Source: UBA9300 sp964577305 (GTDB lineage Bacteria > Bacteroidota > Bacteroidia > Bacteroidales > VadinHA17). Taken from it: a stretch of DNA of 64,000 bases. Below the pieces are notes generated by a model. It did no database searches and was not told the origin of the DNA. It saw only the letters and a program-made list of their open reading frames with translations. Position 1 is the first letter of the stretch, and each line of letters starts with the position of its first letter. This document shows, piece by piece, positions 34,258 to 43,435 of the stretch. The translations under genes and the position numbers were made by a program. The stretch is taken from assembly GCA_964577305.1 (NCBI GenBank), contig CAZNYS010000005.1, forward strand, positions 41,649 to 105,648, read 5' to 3'.

Positions 34258-35080
34258 CCTGTGCCTGATTCCCACTGCAGGGGCTCAGGACATTCATCAA
34301 CTGAATGAATTTGCCGATGAACAGTTCGATAAGGGAAATTATCAGCTTGCTCTTAAAGAATACCAGCGTATCCTCTTTTTTGACAACCAGCATGAATATA
34401 ATGAGCTATATTCCAAAATTGCCTCTATTCATTACCTGATGAGCGATTTCGATAATGCCCTGAAATATTATGATCTTGCAATTCGGATTGAAAATAACGA
34501 CAGCATTAAATTTGAGTTAATATTAAACAAGGCATTATGTAATTTTAAACTTAACAGGTACCTGATAGCACTGAATGAACTATTTGACCTGCCTGATCAT
34601 TCCTCCGAATATCTCCACAATAAGAAAAATATTTACCTTGGTATATGCTATTTCGGTCTCTCTGATTATGATAATTCCCGTGAATATTTCTCAGAATTAC
34701 TCGATTCAGCCGGCACAAAAAAAGTTAATAACCTGTTTGCTGATTTTGAGCGTTTCAGTAAGAAATTCAGGCCTGGAAAAGTTGAACTGATGAGCATGCT
34801 TTTACCGGGACTGGGCCAGATATACACCGGTGAAATATTCAGTGGTTTTAATTCATTTTTTTTAATTTCCGGTGTTACGGTTTATGCTGCAATTACAGCA
34901 GTGAATTATACTCTTTTCGATGGCCTCCTGGTTTTGTCATCATGGTTTTACAGGTATTACTCGGGAGGCTTCACCAATGCCCGAAATTTTGCTGTTCAAA
35001 AAATAGAAAACGAAAAAACCAGCGTTTATTCCGAAATATTTACTGTAATTGAAAAATACCAAAATAAAGCAATAGAATGA
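34226..35080 (+). CDS. Exported TPR protein with C-terminal PGLGQxY membrane domain
   Basis: 284 residues. Signal peptide MLKILYIILFSLCLIPTAGA, cleavage before QDIH. Clear TPR repeats follow: FDKGNYQLALKEYQRILFFD (35-54), LMSDFDNALKYYDLAIRIEN (71-90), and YFGLSDYDNSREYFSELLD. The C-terminal domain starts with MLLPGLGQIYTG (191-202) and hydrophobic helices FNSFFLISGVTVYAAITAV and FDGLLVLSSWFYRYYSGG. Overlaps the previous gene by 32 bases and the next by four (ATGA), indicating translational coupling. Probably an inner-membrane scaffold facing the periplasm. Confidence 0.83.
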   Translation: MLKILYIILFSLCLIPTAGAQDIHQLNEFADEQFDKGNYQLALKEYQRILFFDNQHEYNELYSKIASIHYLMSDFDNALKYYDLAIRIENNDSIKFELILNKALCNFKLNRYLIALNELFDLPDHSSEYLHNKKNIYLGICYFGLSDYDNSREYFSELLDSAGTKKVNNLFADFERFSKKFRPGKVELMSMLLPGLGQIYTGEIFSGFNSFFLISGVTVYAAITAVNYTLFDGLLVLSSWFYRYYSGGFTNARNFAVQKIENEKTSVYSEIFTVIEKYQNKAIE

Positions 35081-35835
35081 TCTGTAATAAACCTTCAGGG
35101 CGCATTTTAACCAGCCTGATAATTTTGCTGTTCTATATAACTAATGAATTATCAGGTTTAAATAATACAGAAAAAAGCTTTGACGAAATATTTAATCTCA
35201 TTTATAACCAGCAGTTTAATGAAGCACACCTTGAACTGATACGGTCAAAAAATAAATTGGATAAATGGGAGTACCACATACTTAATTTAGACCTGTTATG
35301 GTGGGAAGCAATTTCAGGTAATTCCAAAGAGGACTTTGCACGCTTTGAATCAGCTTTAGATAATTACTCTTCAGATTTAAAACAAAACCATAGCCCTGAT
35401 AGCCTGGAAGAATTAATAAACCTGAGTTATTCGTTCAGATTGGCAACATTAAAGGGCAATCTCTTTCTCATGATGTTGGATTTCCTGAGAATTAACCACA
35501 TTATTCAGCGATTTGAAATCGATAGATTAACAATGGAACAACAGGAGATTTTTAAGATTTACCTGGCCCTGTTCAGCATTGGTAAGAGCAAATTGTTATT
35601 CAATAGCTCCAGGTTAAGGGAAGAAGGCATTGAAATCCTGGAAAGCAGTATTACTTCCTCGAACCATGTTTATCAAACCATTTCATGCTATTTCCTGTCA
35701 AAAATATACCTTGAACTGGACCAATCACCTGGAAAAGCAAGGATTTATTGTGAACAGTTATGCAAGTCCTATCCCGCCAATAAGATCTTCATTTACAACC
35801 TTGAATTATGCAGAGGCATGGATTCCAGTATGTAG
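35077..35835 (+). CDS. Exported helical (TPR-like) protein, unknown function
   Basis: 252 residues. Signal or anchor near residues 8-27 (GRILTSLIILLFYITNELSG). The rest is alpha-helical, with repeat-like segments such as FNLIYNQQFNEAHLELIRSK, GIEILESSITSSNHVYQTIS and YFLSKIYLELDQSPGKARIY that resemble divergent TPRs. Last gene of the cassette, joined to the previous one by an ATGA overlap. No family recognised. Confidence 0.72.
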   Translation: MICNKPSGRILTSLIILLFYITNELSGLNNTEKSFDEIFNLIYNQQFNEAHLELIRSKNKLDKWEYHILNLDLLWWEAISGNSKEDFARFESALDNYSSDLKQNHSPDSLEELINLSYSFRLATLKGNLFLMMLDFLRINHIIQRFEIDRLTMEQQEIFKIYLALFSIGKSKLLFNSSRLREEGIEILESSITSSNHVYQTISCYFLSKIYLELDQSPGKARIYCEQLCKSYPANKIFIYNLELCRGMDSSM

Positions 35836-35954
35836 TGTAGCATAACCCGTTAGCAAATCTTGAGAATCATAAGTATTATTCCCCCCTGAAAACCATTGAA
35901 TCAAAATTGCCGTATCCTTCCAGGCTATAGTCCTACTCATTTTAACGATCTACA

Positions 35955-36036
35955 ACCACTTTTCAGTGGTTTTTGTGATATCTCATGCGGGGCGAATCAT
36001 TCATAAAGGGCGCGGAAAAATTCATCACCCTTCGAT
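35955..36036 (+). repeat. Dispersed gene-junction repeat, copy 1
   Basis: ACCACTTTTCAGTGGT (a small hairpin) leads into TTTTTGTGATATCTCATGCGG and then GGCGAATCATTCATAAAGGG with a CGCGGAAAAATTCATCACCC tail ending CTTCGATT. Nearly identical sequence recurs at 46286, 47371, 49981 (diverged) and 52564 (5' part only). Confidence 0.9.
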
Positions 36037-36136
36037 TGTCTTTATATGTTATATAACTTCCTTTTCACCCCTGCCGGGGTGTAATGGCTTTAAGGACACC
36101 GATTTATCCACAGGTGTGACTGTGGCTATTGCTTTT

Positions 36137-36184
36137 TACCACCTCCGGTGGTATTGATAACAAAATAAGCCCCGCGAGGGGCTT
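36137..36184. terminator. Two adjacent hairpins in the 35.8-36.3 kb gap
   Basis: TACCACC-tcc-GGTGGTA (36137-36153) is followed by AAGCCCC-gcga-GGGGCTT (36167-36184), a perfect 7-bp stem with a GNRA-type loop and A/T-rich flanks. They lie between the convergent exported cassette (+) and the peptidase gene (-) and may terminate both. The rest of the 441-base gap (35836-36276) holds repeat copy 1 and a further CACCCCTGCCGGGGTG hairpin near 36066; no gene is seen. Confidence 0.6.
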
Positions 36185-36276
36185 AAAAACAATAGCCCAA
36201 GTTTCACACCGTGGTTAAAAATCAAAAAATACTACCAGTTGTACTTTAATATTGCTATTGACCTCATAATTAGCAA

Positions 36277-38583
36277 TTAACGATCAATATCGTTATCAAT
36301 CAACCTGTAATCCCATTTTGTTGTGTTCATCGGGGGAGGATCATTCATCATTATTTTCTCAACAAAATAATTACATATTCTTCTCTCTCCGTACTCACCG
36401 CCCCACTCATGTCCTTTACCGGGTAACACCAGGAAATCAAAATCCTTATTTGCCTTAATAAGTGCATCAACAACCTGGTAAGTTGAGGAGGGATCGACAT
36501 TCTGATCCAACTCACCTACAATAAGGAAGAGGTCACCCTCTAATCTGTAAGCGTTGTCAACGTTAGAGCTTTCGGAGTATTCTTTGCCTACCGGCCAGCC
36601 CATCCATTGCTCATTCCACCATATTTTATCCATACGATTATCATGGCACCCGCATATGGAAACGGCAACCTTGTAGAATTCAGGATGGAACAGCACTGCT
36701 CCCGTAGAGTTCTGTCCTCCGGCTGATTTTCCGTATATACCTACTTTATTTATATCCATATAAGGATGTGATGAAGCTGCATCCTTAATCCATAATATCC
36801 TGTCGGGAAAACCGGCATCCCCGATATTTTTCCAGCACACATCATGAAACGCCTTGGATCGGTTTGATGTACCCATGCCGTCTATCATCACAATAATAAA
36901 ACCCAGTTCTGTAAGCGATTGCCGGCACCGGTTATAATATTCAGAAAAGCCCTTTGGCACATGACTTCCATGAGGTCCTGCATAAATATATTCTATCACC
37001 GGATACTTCCTGGAGGGATCAAAATTTGAAGGTTTAAGAATCATACCCCATATATCTGTTTTATTATCCCGTCCTGTTGATTTAAACACTTCCGGCAATG
37101 TCCAACCTGTAGCCAGCAAACGGCTTATATCAGCTTTCTCCAATTCCATTAACTGTTCCCCCGTTTGCGCATCACGTAATACTGCTTTCGGGGGCATATC
37201 AACTCTTGACCATGAATCCACAAAGTACTTCTTATCAGGTGAAAAGCTGACTCTGTGGTTACCATCGCCTTCAGTCAGATGCTGAAGTCCTGTCCCGTCA
37301 AAATCAATGCTGTATAGATGAAGTAAATAAGGATCGCCGGGCTCTTTACCGCTTGCCTCGAATAATACTGTCCTGTTTTCTTCATCAACATCAATAACCC
37401 TGCGCACCACCCATTCTCCTTTTGTAATCTGATTCTTTACCTTACCGGTGATCCCGTCAATAAGATAAAGATGATTCCATCCGTCTCTCTCTGATGCCCA
37501 GATTATCTCTTTACCATCATTGACATCATGCCTGTATCTCTTACCGCTGTAATCAATGAAAGTATCAGCTGTTTCATCAATAAGAACTTTAGTTTCATTG
37601 TTAACCGCATTCATCTCTATAACCTGATACCTCTGATGCCCTCTCTTGTTATATTCAAATGTCAGGGCCCTGCTGTCTTTCCTCCAGCTAAACTCTTCAA
37701 CTGAATACTGATTAGGTATTAATTCATCACAGCTTGCGATCATTTCTTCCTTATCCACATCAAAAATTCGCGGGTAATACTGCCTGAGGGCATCTCCTGG
37801 TTTATAATAGTGAATGCTTGTATGCCTGGGCTGTGACTGGTCTTCAGGAGAAGATTCAATATAATGTACCAGGTGCTCTTCGGTTGGTTGTACCAGGCAT
37901 GACATAATCTTTTTTGAATCAGGTGACCAGATAATGTATGACGAATAGTAAAGGCCAAGGCCTCCATCAAAACTTATCTGCCTTGCTTCTCCGCCTGACT
38001 TGTCCCTGACAAACAGGTTAAAGTCCTTAATAAACGCTTCATACTTACCATCAGGTGATTCTACCGGCCTGTTAGCAAGTTCATTCCTTCTCTGCATTGA
38101 CCATGGTTGTGTTCTTCGAGCGCTATAAGGTTCCCCCTTTTCTATTTTATAGTTTGACAGGTTGCAGGTCCAGTTATACCCTTCACTTACAAAACTTATT
38201 TCTTTTAAATCATCAGAAAAGTTCAGGTCAGCAATACTTTCAGCCTCAGGCGTGATTTTCTTGCCCATTATCTCTGAGAGTCGGCCCGTAAGTTTATCAA
38301 TGTCAAATGCTTCTTTCTTAATCCTTTTACCGGCATCTACCAGGTAAAACCTGTCACCATCTTCAGTCAGAACATTATACCAGAAAACAGCTTTGTTGCC
38401 AATCCAATTCGGTCTGAAATCGCCATGTAGGACCTTGTCAGTCGTAAGTGATTTAAAATCCTCATATCTCTTATAGGAATCATGTAATTCCTGGGCTGAT
38501 ATATTTGCCGGGATTAAAGCAGGGAACAAAGTCAACAATAATATTGTTACAACAATCTTAAGATCAGGGTTTTTAAATTGCAT
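36277..38583 (-). CDS. S9 family peptidase, dipeptidyl-peptidase IV type, secreted
   Basis: 768 residues from the ATG at 38583; a GTG at 38613 is in frame but adds ten residues before the signal. Signal peptide MQFKNPDLKIVVTILLLTLF, cleavage after ISAQ. Propeller blades include IWSPDSKKIMSCL, FSWRKDSRALTFEY and SFSPDKKYFVDSWS. Hydrolase triad: Ser620 in YGKSAGGQ, Asp693 in GELDQN and His725 in GKGHEWG. Related to the lipoprotein peptidase at 2079-4403 but released rather than anchored, and with Lys in place of Ser before the nucleophile. Probably periplasmic dipeptide release. It is the last gene of a minus-strand group with the DUF5695-like and GH39-like genes. Confidence 0.92.
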   Translation of the reverse strand: MQFKNPDLKIVVTILLLTLFPALIPANISAQELHDSYKRYEDFKSLTTDKVLHGDFRPNWIGNKAVFWYNVLTEDGDRFYLVDAGKRIKKEAFDIDKLTGRLSEIMGKKITPEAESIADLNFSDDLKEISFVSEGYNWTCNLSNYKIEKGEPYSARRTQPWSMQRRNELANRPVESPDGKYEAFIKDFNLFVRDKSGGEARQISFDGGLGLYYSSYIIWSPDSKKIMSCLVQPTEEHLVHYIESSPEDQSQPRHTSIHYYKPGDALRQYYPRIFDVDKEEMIASCDELIPNQYSVEEFSWRKDSRALTFEYNKRGHQRYQVIEMNAVNNETKVLIDETADTFIDYSGKRYRHDVNDGKEIIWASERDGWNHLYLIDGITGKVKNQITKGEWVVRRVIDVDEENRTVLFEASGKEPGDPYLLHLYSIDFDGTGLQHLTEGDGNHRVSFSPDKKYFVDSWSRVDMPPKAVLRDAQTGEQLMELEKADISRLLATGWTLPEVFKSTGRDNKTDIWGMILKPSNFDPSRKYPVIEYIYAGPHGSHVPKGFSEYYNRCRQSLTELGFIIVMIDGMGTSNRSKAFHDVCWKNIGDAGFPDRILWIKDAASSHPYMDINKVGIYGKSAGGQNSTGAVLFHPEFYKVAVSICGCHDNRMDKIWWNEQWMGWPVGKEYSESSNVDNAYRLEGDLFLIVGELDQNVDPSSTYQVVDALIKANKDFDFLVLPGKGHEWGGEYGERRICNYFVEKIMMNDPPPMNTTKWDYRLIDNDIDR

Positions 38584-38641
38584 TATTGAGTTTTTTAATT
38601 CTTTAATATTCACTAATTATAATACACTCAGGATATTATTT

Positions 38642-41413
38642 TTAAAATCCTAGAGACACCGCTGTATTATCACCTGATACCGTGATATCAGCTATCCAGT
38701 TACCATCAATGACTTTATGCATGGTAATTTTCTTTCTGTCAATTTTCAACTCCGGGATCAGTCCCTGGTAATTCTCCACGTAAATTCTTGTTTTATGAGG
38801 TTTTCCGTACCTGTTTTCAATAATAAAGCTAATAGAGTTAAGTTCCTTATTCACCGAGATAATGTCATCTTTCTTAAACCCATCCCTGTTAAGTTCTACC
38901 TGTGCCCTGATATCATCGGTAACCAGTGCAAACCTGTTCCTGACACCGTCTTTGGGTATTATCCTGAATCCTTCACTGTCATGCTCAAGTATTCCTCCGT
39001 ATGATATCCATCCGAATAGCGGATCATTAGTAAGAACAGTGCGGACAGTACGTGTTGTTGCCCCCAGCCCCAGATCTATCTCACCATCATAAAACCAGGC
39101 CCCCCTGTCAACTTCCTTCCTTATCCATGCCCTGCCATGCTTGGATTCCATAAAAGCCCATCCAACGGCTCCGTCATTTTCTTCCCCGGGGGCCCAGTAA
39201 CCATAATCAGACTCCGGTGTTCCCGTATTCATAAGCGACCACGAGCTAAGGTAAGATGCATATCCGAGCTGGAGCCAGTCATTCGGATCATCAGCGAAAT
39301 GTATACCATAGTCAAGTATTGACCTCCCACCCATCATCGACATATAACTGAGGCAATGCATGTCTGAGCTGCTGGTAAAGTCACTCCCCAAAAGGAAATA
39401 TTTTGTTTCAAGCCATCCTCTTACCGCCAGACCGGCATAGTGCTGTCGATCCATGAAATCGCGTGCATCAGATCTCCTGACCACAGGATGTGACCGCCAG
39501 ATCTTTTTATTTCTGTCATACCATGAAGTGGTGTCTGGCTCCATCTCATGCAGCGACCCGTACCTGGCAAAGGCATATGATGACTCAAAAGCCGTTCTGT
39601 CAATTGCGTACTCCGACCTGAAAGGATACTTGTCATCATATACCGCATATTTAACCTTCTTCTCATACTCTGCTCTTAACCATTCAGCATCTTCTTCCCG
39701 ACCTTCTTCCATGAGGTCATTTATCAGTTTTTCAATTACCAGCTCGTTATAACATCCCCACTTGTATGTATCATAATAAGGTAATATGTCGTAAGGATAC
39801 CTGAAATATGCTTTTGCTGTCTGATATGCCCTTTCGAGATAACCGTCGGCATTAAGATAATTAACCTTTTCGGGATACATCTTCGCTATCTGATACATAT
39901 GATAATATAACATAACAATATGGGGGTAATCATATGACCTCCACACATGCAGTATTTCCTTTCCTGTGGTATCGGGTTCCCTGGGTTTCCACTCCCTTGC
40001 CTCTTTCCAGTTAGGCACACCATAAATGCCGTAAGGATAGGGATCATCCTTGTCTGTTCTCTGTAATCCATTCCAGACGAAATTCTCAAGGTAATATTCT
40101 ACAGCCTGTATTTCTTTATCATCAGGATAGTAGACATTCTTTGCTGCCAGGAATGGCGCTTTACAAAGAGCCGGATCATCACAGGCAAGGACATATCCCC
40201 ACCAACCATCATAACCGTCTGTGTTGTCAGGACCCCTCAACACACTGTTCTTCATATCATAAACTGAGAACAGTCCGTTATACCATTTTGAGGTATCTCT
40301 GTGTTGCTGGCTGTTAATAAGGAATGAAGCCCTTTTCTTGAGCATTGTTTCAACAGGTTCGGTAGAAAAGAATTCAAGATATGTTTTTGCCCCGCTACCG
40401 TAATTAATAGTAAGCATGTTCTCTCCCAGCTTATTAAATTTCACCTCATAAATGAAATGATCCGGCTGTTTCTCACCGATAAATCTGATCTCCGTCTTAT
40501 CCGGAAACTCAGCCGTTATGGATTCAATATCATTTTTCGTATGAAGCGAAAACTGTGCTTTGAGATCTGAAGGGATGGTCATTCCAGGGACAACGCGTAT
40601 ATCAAACAAACCTTCCTCGTAAAGGATATCACGCATGTCATCCCAGCTGTCAGCCCACCTGAATCTGAAACCGTATGAAACAGATCCATTCCCGGGAAGC
40701 AATTCAATACTGGTATGTTCCTGCCTCCATGTCCCGCTCCCGACTGCATTACCGGATACTGCTGAACAGATATAAGCATTGTACTGACGGTTACTGTTGT
40801 CAAAATATTCAAGTTTGGTTCCTTCTTTTGGTAATACCATTATAAAAGGCCCCTCCCCTGATGGCCTGGTAAAATACAGAAATGAACCATATCCTGAAAT
40901 GTAGTGATGTTTTGTGAAACACCGTTCAAAAATATATTCAGGTTCTTCCCCTGATGGTCTTCTCCAGGGCAGACCTAATGCAAGATCACCTATTGTTACA
41001 GGCTGGTCCAATCCCGTTGAAATTATTATATCAAGGTCTATTGCGTCCTTGTGGAGCTTGTAGACCTGTTTCATCCTGAGACTGTTTTTATTTGATGCAA
41101 GGACGGTAACTTCAGTTTTGTCTCCTGTAATTAACCGTGTACTGTCATGATGGAAATCAATCCAGCCGCTGTCACCTGTCTTGTAGATAAGCCTTGATAC
41201 TCCCCATGGCCTGTTCCTTATTACATCGGCAAGATATGGATCGGCCGGATCGGTGAGGGAAATAATCCCGTAACTTGAAATCTCGCCTTTAACTTCATTA
41301 TTCTCAAGTATAAAGCTTTTTTCCTGCCCGGATACCGGAACTAAGAGAGATAATACCAGATTCACCAAAAAAAGTGTCTGGATAAACCGGAAAAGGTGTT
41401 TGATTTTTTTCAT
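38642..41413 (-). CDS. Large secreted protein, DUF5695-like (copy A)
   Basis: 923 residues with a Sec signal (cleavage after VSGQ, about residue 30). N-terminal half is beta-sandwich (about 35-340). The middle and C-terminal part is helical, likely an (alpha/alpha)6 toroid, with the striking motif WYNGLFSVYDMKNSVLRGPD followed by NTDGYDGWWGY, then YGIYGVPNWKEARE and AFESSYAFARYGS. The layout fits an uncharacterised carbohydrate-active protein (I recall such proteins as DUF5695). A paralogue with the same motifs is encoded at 43436-46162. Lies 78 bases from the GH39-like gene, so probably acts with it on one glycan. Confidence 0.75.
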   Translation of the reverse strand: MKKIKHLFRFIQTLFLVNLVLSLLVPVSGQEKSFILENNEVKGEISSYGIISLTDPADPYLADVIRNRPWGVSRLIYKTGDSGWIDFHHDSTRLITGDKTEVTVLASNKNSLRMKQVYKLHKDAIDLDIIISTGLDQPVTIGDLALGLPWRRPSGEEPEYIFERCFTKHHYISGYGSFLYFTRPSGEGPFIMVLPKEGTKLEYFDNSNRQYNAYICSAVSGNAVGSGTWRQEHTSIELLPGNGSVSYGFRFRWADSWDDMRDILYEEGLFDIRVVPGMTIPSDLKAQFSLHTKNDIESITAEFPDKTEIRFIGEKQPDHFIYEVKFNKLGENMLTINYGSGAKTYLEFFSTEPVETMLKKRASFLINSQQHRDTSKWYNGLFSVYDMKNSVLRGPDNTDGYDGWWGYVLACDDPALCKAPFLAAKNVYYPDDKEIQAVEYYLENFVWNGLQRTDKDDPYPYGIYGVPNWKEAREWKPREPDTTGKEILHVWRSYDYPHIVMLYYHMYQIAKMYPEKVNYLNADGYLERAYQTAKAYFRYPYDILPYYDTYKWGCYNELVIEKLINDLMEEGREEDAEWLRAEYEKKVKYAVYDDKYPFRSEYAIDRTAFESSYAFARYGSLHEMEPDTTSWYDRNKKIWRSHPVVRRSDARDFMDRQHYAGLAVRGWLETKYFLLGSDFTSSSDMHCLSYMSMMGGRSILDYGIHFADDPNDWLQLGYASYLSSWSLMNTGTPESDYGYWAPGEENDGAVGWAFMESKHGRAWIRKEVDRGAWFYDGEIDLGLGATTRTVRTVLTNDPLFGWISYGGILEHDSEGFRIIPKDGVRNRFALVTDDIRAQVELNRDGFKKDDIISVNKELNSISFIIENRYGKPHKTRIYVENYQGLIPELKIDRKKITMHKVIDGNWIADITVSGDNTAVSLGF

Positions 41414-41491
41414 GGTTATTTAAAATAATTTTGTTTGTCAATTTTAGGATATTTCTTATCAAAGCGGAGGTGGCATATGAGTGAAAAGAAT

Positions 41492-43180
41492 TCATTCCAA
41501 ATAATTAATCACGTACAATGCCACAGCCTGTCGATCTAACACATCCTCAAAAGTTAGAATGCCATTAGTAATTTTTAAAGGTCCTTCATAACCCGTTTTC
41601 TGCAGCATACTTTTTCCCAGCAGTATTTCTTTCTGCTTATGATCCGGATCCTGCGGTGAGCCCATCTCTTTCCAGGCCGTATAGGAATTACTATGGGATT
41701 CATCGATCAAATAACGCTCCACCTTGCATTTTCCGTTTATAAAATCCAAACCGGACAGATTCAGGTTTACCCGGGCAGAGAGACCCGTTGTATCATCATC
41801 GTGATAATGCCAGGCCATGATGTATATACTGTTCCCGCTTTTGCTGGCAAACGCCGACACATCAGGTTTCTCCCTCACGCTCTCTTCTAATATTATTTCA
41901 AGAGGAACCTGATAATCGCTTATAACCTTAACCCGTTCACCCTCCATCATGCTGAACATCCTGAACACGTTGAAAACAGGTTTGTTTACTCCGTTGGTTG
42001 CCAGAGACCTGAATCCTGCGAAATATGGCTGATCTTCGAATTCAAAAGCCCATGTCAGTGCTCCTTCCAGTTTGACACTGTGTAATAATGCAAGGTCCAT
42101 CTTTCTCACGAAACTTGCAGCTGTATAGCTGGAGTACATGGTACCGTTCCGATATCCAAGAGATTCACCCTGGCAGGCAGCACAACCCTCCGGATCAGAC
42201 TCGCCTATTATTATTGGTATTCCATCCAGTTCGGGGTACGATGAAACCATTTCAAACCCCCTTTTTATGGTTGATAGCTGCCGACCCATGTTCATCCTTA
42301 CATGGCCGTTAACATAAACCGGGCTACCTTTTGCATGAAAGGCTACAAAATTAAGCTGTGTACCTGTTTCGCCTGTTACGTAATTCACTCCCCTGAGGCT
42401 GTGTTCAATGAAATCCCTTATAAAGCTACCCCCGTGTCCAGCCACATCGGGGCCACCTACTTTAGCCTGGGGGAGAGCCCTGAGAACTGATTCAATTGCA
42501 TAATCGTGAAGCTTGAAGAATTCTTCCCGGGTACCCTGCCAGTAATCTATATTTGGTTCGTTCCATGTTTCCCAGTACCATTGCTTAACCTCGTCCTCCC
42601 CATAACGATCAATACAGTGAAGCACCCAGTTATAGACCAGATCCCCCCATTTTTTGAAATCATCCGGTGGGTAAGCCCATCCGGTATAAACTTTGGAATA
42701 TGGTAATGATGGATCCCAGAAATGTCTGTACGGTTCTGGGTTCACCGACAGAGCCTGAGGCATGAATCCGATCTCAATATATGGTCTTACCCCGTTATTT
42801 ATATAGGCATCAAAAATACTGTCAAGTATGTCCCAGTAATAAACAGGACTCCCTGTCTCATCCTCTGTATATGCATTCGTTGATCCCCATTTAAGGTCTG
42901 CCGAACCATCACCGGAGGTAAGCAGGTTATGTGTCCTGAAGAAAACCTCGCCGGGCCTGAGTGAACCCAGGTTTCCAAGTAGCTTTCTCCCGTTCTTCAT
43001 ATACGCATAGTTGGGCTCATCAGCACCAAAATATCTCCATATATGATTCACAGGTCCAAGACCGAAAGAAACATCAACCTGAATATTAACATCGAATGAA
43101 TCCTGACCTGTAACCGGGCTTGAAAATGAAATTACTATTAACGTAATTAAACCTGATAATCTGATGATTGACCTGTTCAT
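41492..43180 (-). CDS. GH39-like glycoside hydrolase, secreted
   Basis: 562 residues from the ATG at 43180 (the TTG at 43186 is rejected). Signal peptide MNRSIIRLSGLITLIVISFS, cleavage after VTGQ. TIM-barrel features of clan GH-A: YWETWNEPN with Glu208 as acid/base, and PIIIGESDPEG with Glu327 as the likely nucleophile on strand 7. The start of the barrel, YFGADEPNYAYMKNGRKLL, resembles GH39 beta-xylosidases. A C-terminal beta domain follows (about 430-562). Family 39 enzymes act on xylose, iduronate or other glycosides; the substrate here is unknown. The gene is flanked on both sides by DUF5695-like paralogues, one of them divergent. Confidence 0.82.
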   Translation of the reverse strand: MNRSIIRLSGLITLIVISFSSPVTGQDSFDVNIQVDVSFGLGPVNHIWRYFGADEPNYAYMKNGRKLLGNLGSLRPGEVFFRTHNLLTSGDGSADLKWGSTNAYTEDETGSPVYYWDILDSIFDAYINNGVRPYIEIGFMPQALSVNPEPYRHFWDPSLPYSKVYTGWAYPPDDFKKWGDLVYNWVLHCIDRYGEDEVKQWYWETWNEPNIDYWQGTREEFFKLHDYAIESVLRALPQAKVGGPDVAGHGGSFIRDFIEHSLRGVNYVTGETGTQLNFVAFHAKGSPVYVNGHVRMNMGRQLSTIKRGFEMVSSYPELDGIPIIIGESDPEGCAACQGESLGYRNGTMYSSYTAASFVRKMDLALLHSVKLEGALTWAFEFEDQPYFAGFRSLATNGVNKPVFNVFRMFSMMEGERVKVISDYQVPLEIILEESVREKPDVSAFASKSGNSIYIMAWHYHDDDTTGLSARVNLNLSGLDFINGKCKVERYLIDESHSNSYTAWKEMGSPQDPDHKQKEILLGKSMLQKTGYEGPLKITNGILTFEDVLDRQAVALYVINYLE

Positions 43181-43435
43181 CTCCAATTGTTTTATGTTTG
43201 GTGCGTAAGAACATTTTTTATAGAAATCGTTTTTTAATGCTCTAACAACATAATAGCACTTTAGAAATACTAATAATTGTATTTATTACACTAATTATAC
43301 TAAATTACGAAATACCTGAAACCTGAGTTCATCAGGCCGGTATTTTTTTTGTTTTGATTATATATTAACATACTTTAACTTTATTGTTTGCTTATGTGAA
43401 AATCAGTAACAAAATAAAACTAACACCTTTCAGAC

